A stretch of 18,110 bases of DNA, from the NCBI GenBank assembly GCA_946222435.1, contig CAMIOJ010000008.1, positions 1 through 18,110 of the forward strand, given 5' to 3'. Origin of the DNA: an uncultured Micrococcus sp. (GTDB lineage: Bacteria > Actinomycetota > Actinomycetes > Actinomycetales > Micrococcaceae). The notes beneath the pieces are model-generated. The model was not told where the DNA came from. It searched no databases and saw only the letters and a program-made list of their open reading frames with translations. The position numbers were made by a program, and so were the translations under genes. Below, one piece after another: positions 17,592 through 18,110 of this stretch. Positions within the stretch are counted from its first letter, which is position 1. Every line of letters begins with the position of its first letter.

Positions 17592-18110
17592 TCACTCGCC
17601 CTGGTCGCGTGTCTCGCGGTGGTCCGCGTCCGGCTCGTCCCGGCCCTGGGTGGACTCGGGGTCGAACCCGTCGCCGTCCGGGGCGATGAAGCGGTCCCAG
17701 ACCTTGTTCGCGGCACGCTTGAGGGCGTCCAGGTCCGCGTCGTTGACCAGCAGCACGTGGGCGGCCTTCCGTCGCTCCTCGTCGCTGGCCTGGGCGGCGA
17801 TGCGGTTCTGCGCGTCCTCCACGGTCATGCCGCGGTCCTCCACCATGCGGCGGATCCGCTCCTGCATCGGGGCCTCCACGACGACCACGAGGTCGTAGGC
17901 GCCGGCCTGCCCGGACTCCACGAGCAGGGGGACGTCCTGCACGACCACGGCGTCCGGGCCGGCCTCGGCCACCAGACGCCGGCCGAAGGCCCGGATGCGG
18001 GGGTGGACGATGCGGTTGAGGCGGTCACGGGCGGCCGGGTCGGTGAAGACGATCTCGGCCATGGCGGCCCGGTCCAGCTCGCCCTCGGACGTGATGACCC
18101 GGTCCCCGAA
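17592..18110 (-). CDS. coaE: Dephospho-CoA kinase CoaE (5' end beyond window)
   Basis: The last 172 codons are present; the frame stays open to the right edge. The N-terminal P-loop is therefore outside the window. CoaE phosphorylates dephospho-CoA, the final step of coenzyme A synthesis. Visible family features are FTDPAARDRLNRIVHPRIR, the substrate-binding segment VVQDVPLLVESG, VVVVEAPMQERIRRMVEDRG and AQASDEERRKAAHVLLVND near the lid and C-terminal region. In-frame residues before the internal ATG at 18062 (FGDRVITSEGELDRAA) also match CoaE, so that ATG is not the start. After the conserved part, an acidic, hydrophilic tail (about 24 residues) follows WDRFIAPDGDG. The gene lies upstream of uvrB, separated by a 61-bp gap holding a hairpin and the uvrB promoter. 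Confidence 0.94.
   Translation of the reverse strand, partial: FGDRVITSEGELDRAAMAEIVFTDPAARDRLNRIVHPRIRAFGRRLVAEAGPDAVVVQDVPLLVESGQAGAYDLVVVVEAPMQERIRRMVEDRGMTVEDAQNRIAAQASDEERRKAAHVLLVNDADLDALKRAANKVWDRFIAPDGDGFDPESTQGRDEPDADHRETRDQGE

Noticed and set aside
17531..17600. SOS box for uvrB
   Set aside because: I looked for a GAAC-N4-GTTC-like dyad near the uvrB promoter and in its first codons and saw none.
17531..17716. N-terminal extension of UvrB to 17716
   Set aside because: The extra residues are Arg/Thr/Ser-rich shadow sequence over coaE, and the conserved MSLAQQINRVV start has its own -10.

Overview
The window is very GC-rich, and its genes match actinobacterial families: an actinobacterial-type UvrA, a DUF3516 Ski2-like helicase and a SatD-family protein. 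Promoter-proximal starts look leaderless and operon-internal starts carry Shine-Dalgarno (SD) sequences. The gene set and codon bias best fit a Micrococcaceae chromosome such as Micrococcus or a relative, but this is inferred from family resemblance and no search was run. The window holds 12 complete genes and one partial gene. I see no rRNA, tRNA, insertion sequence, prophage or CRISPR array. It reads as ordinary chromosome with unusually legible promoter architecture and one poorly described gene module.

Positions 1-3817: uvrA (minus strand) ends at a strong hairpin. It is divergent from a metallo-beta-lactamase-fold hydrolase. The 98-bp gap holds two near-identical promoter/start cassettes in inverted orientation and a Crp-like palindrome. 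A candidate LexA (SOS) box lies over the first uvrA codons.

Positions 3937-10041: an acyltransferase-3 membrane protein and a trans-aconitate-methyltransferase-like gene lie on the minus strand. A DUF3516 DEAD/DEAH helicase and an S33-type proline iminopeptidase-like hydrolase lie on the plus strand. The methyltransferase and helicase diverge from only 43 bp, with two interlocked promoters. A 19-bp perfect stem separates the hydrolase from the convergent TerC-family gene.

Positions 10125-11566: a TerC-family membrane protein with a roughly 175-nt leader that resembles the yybP-ykoY (manganese) riboswitch.

Positions 11616-17530 (minus strand): uvrB, an MFS transporter, a SatD-family protein, a SatD-partner-like membrane protein and a DUF1445 putative hydro-lyase form one tight cluster. 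UvrB and the MFS gene are 2 nt apart. The next three junctions are all 4-bp ATGA overlaps. SatD looks like a class III nucleotide-cyclase-like domain followed by a helix-turn-helix, and it has its own promoter/operator-like DNA inside the end of the MFS gene. This module is the most promising under-described system here. Partial coaE lies upstream of uvrB behind a hairpin and runs off the right edge.

Functionally, uvrA and uvrB supply nucleotide excision repair, coaE the last step of coenzyme A synthesis, and TerC probably Mn2+ homeostasis. The SatD cluster may be a regulatory, transport and metabolic unit that uses uvrB's promoter as well as its own.
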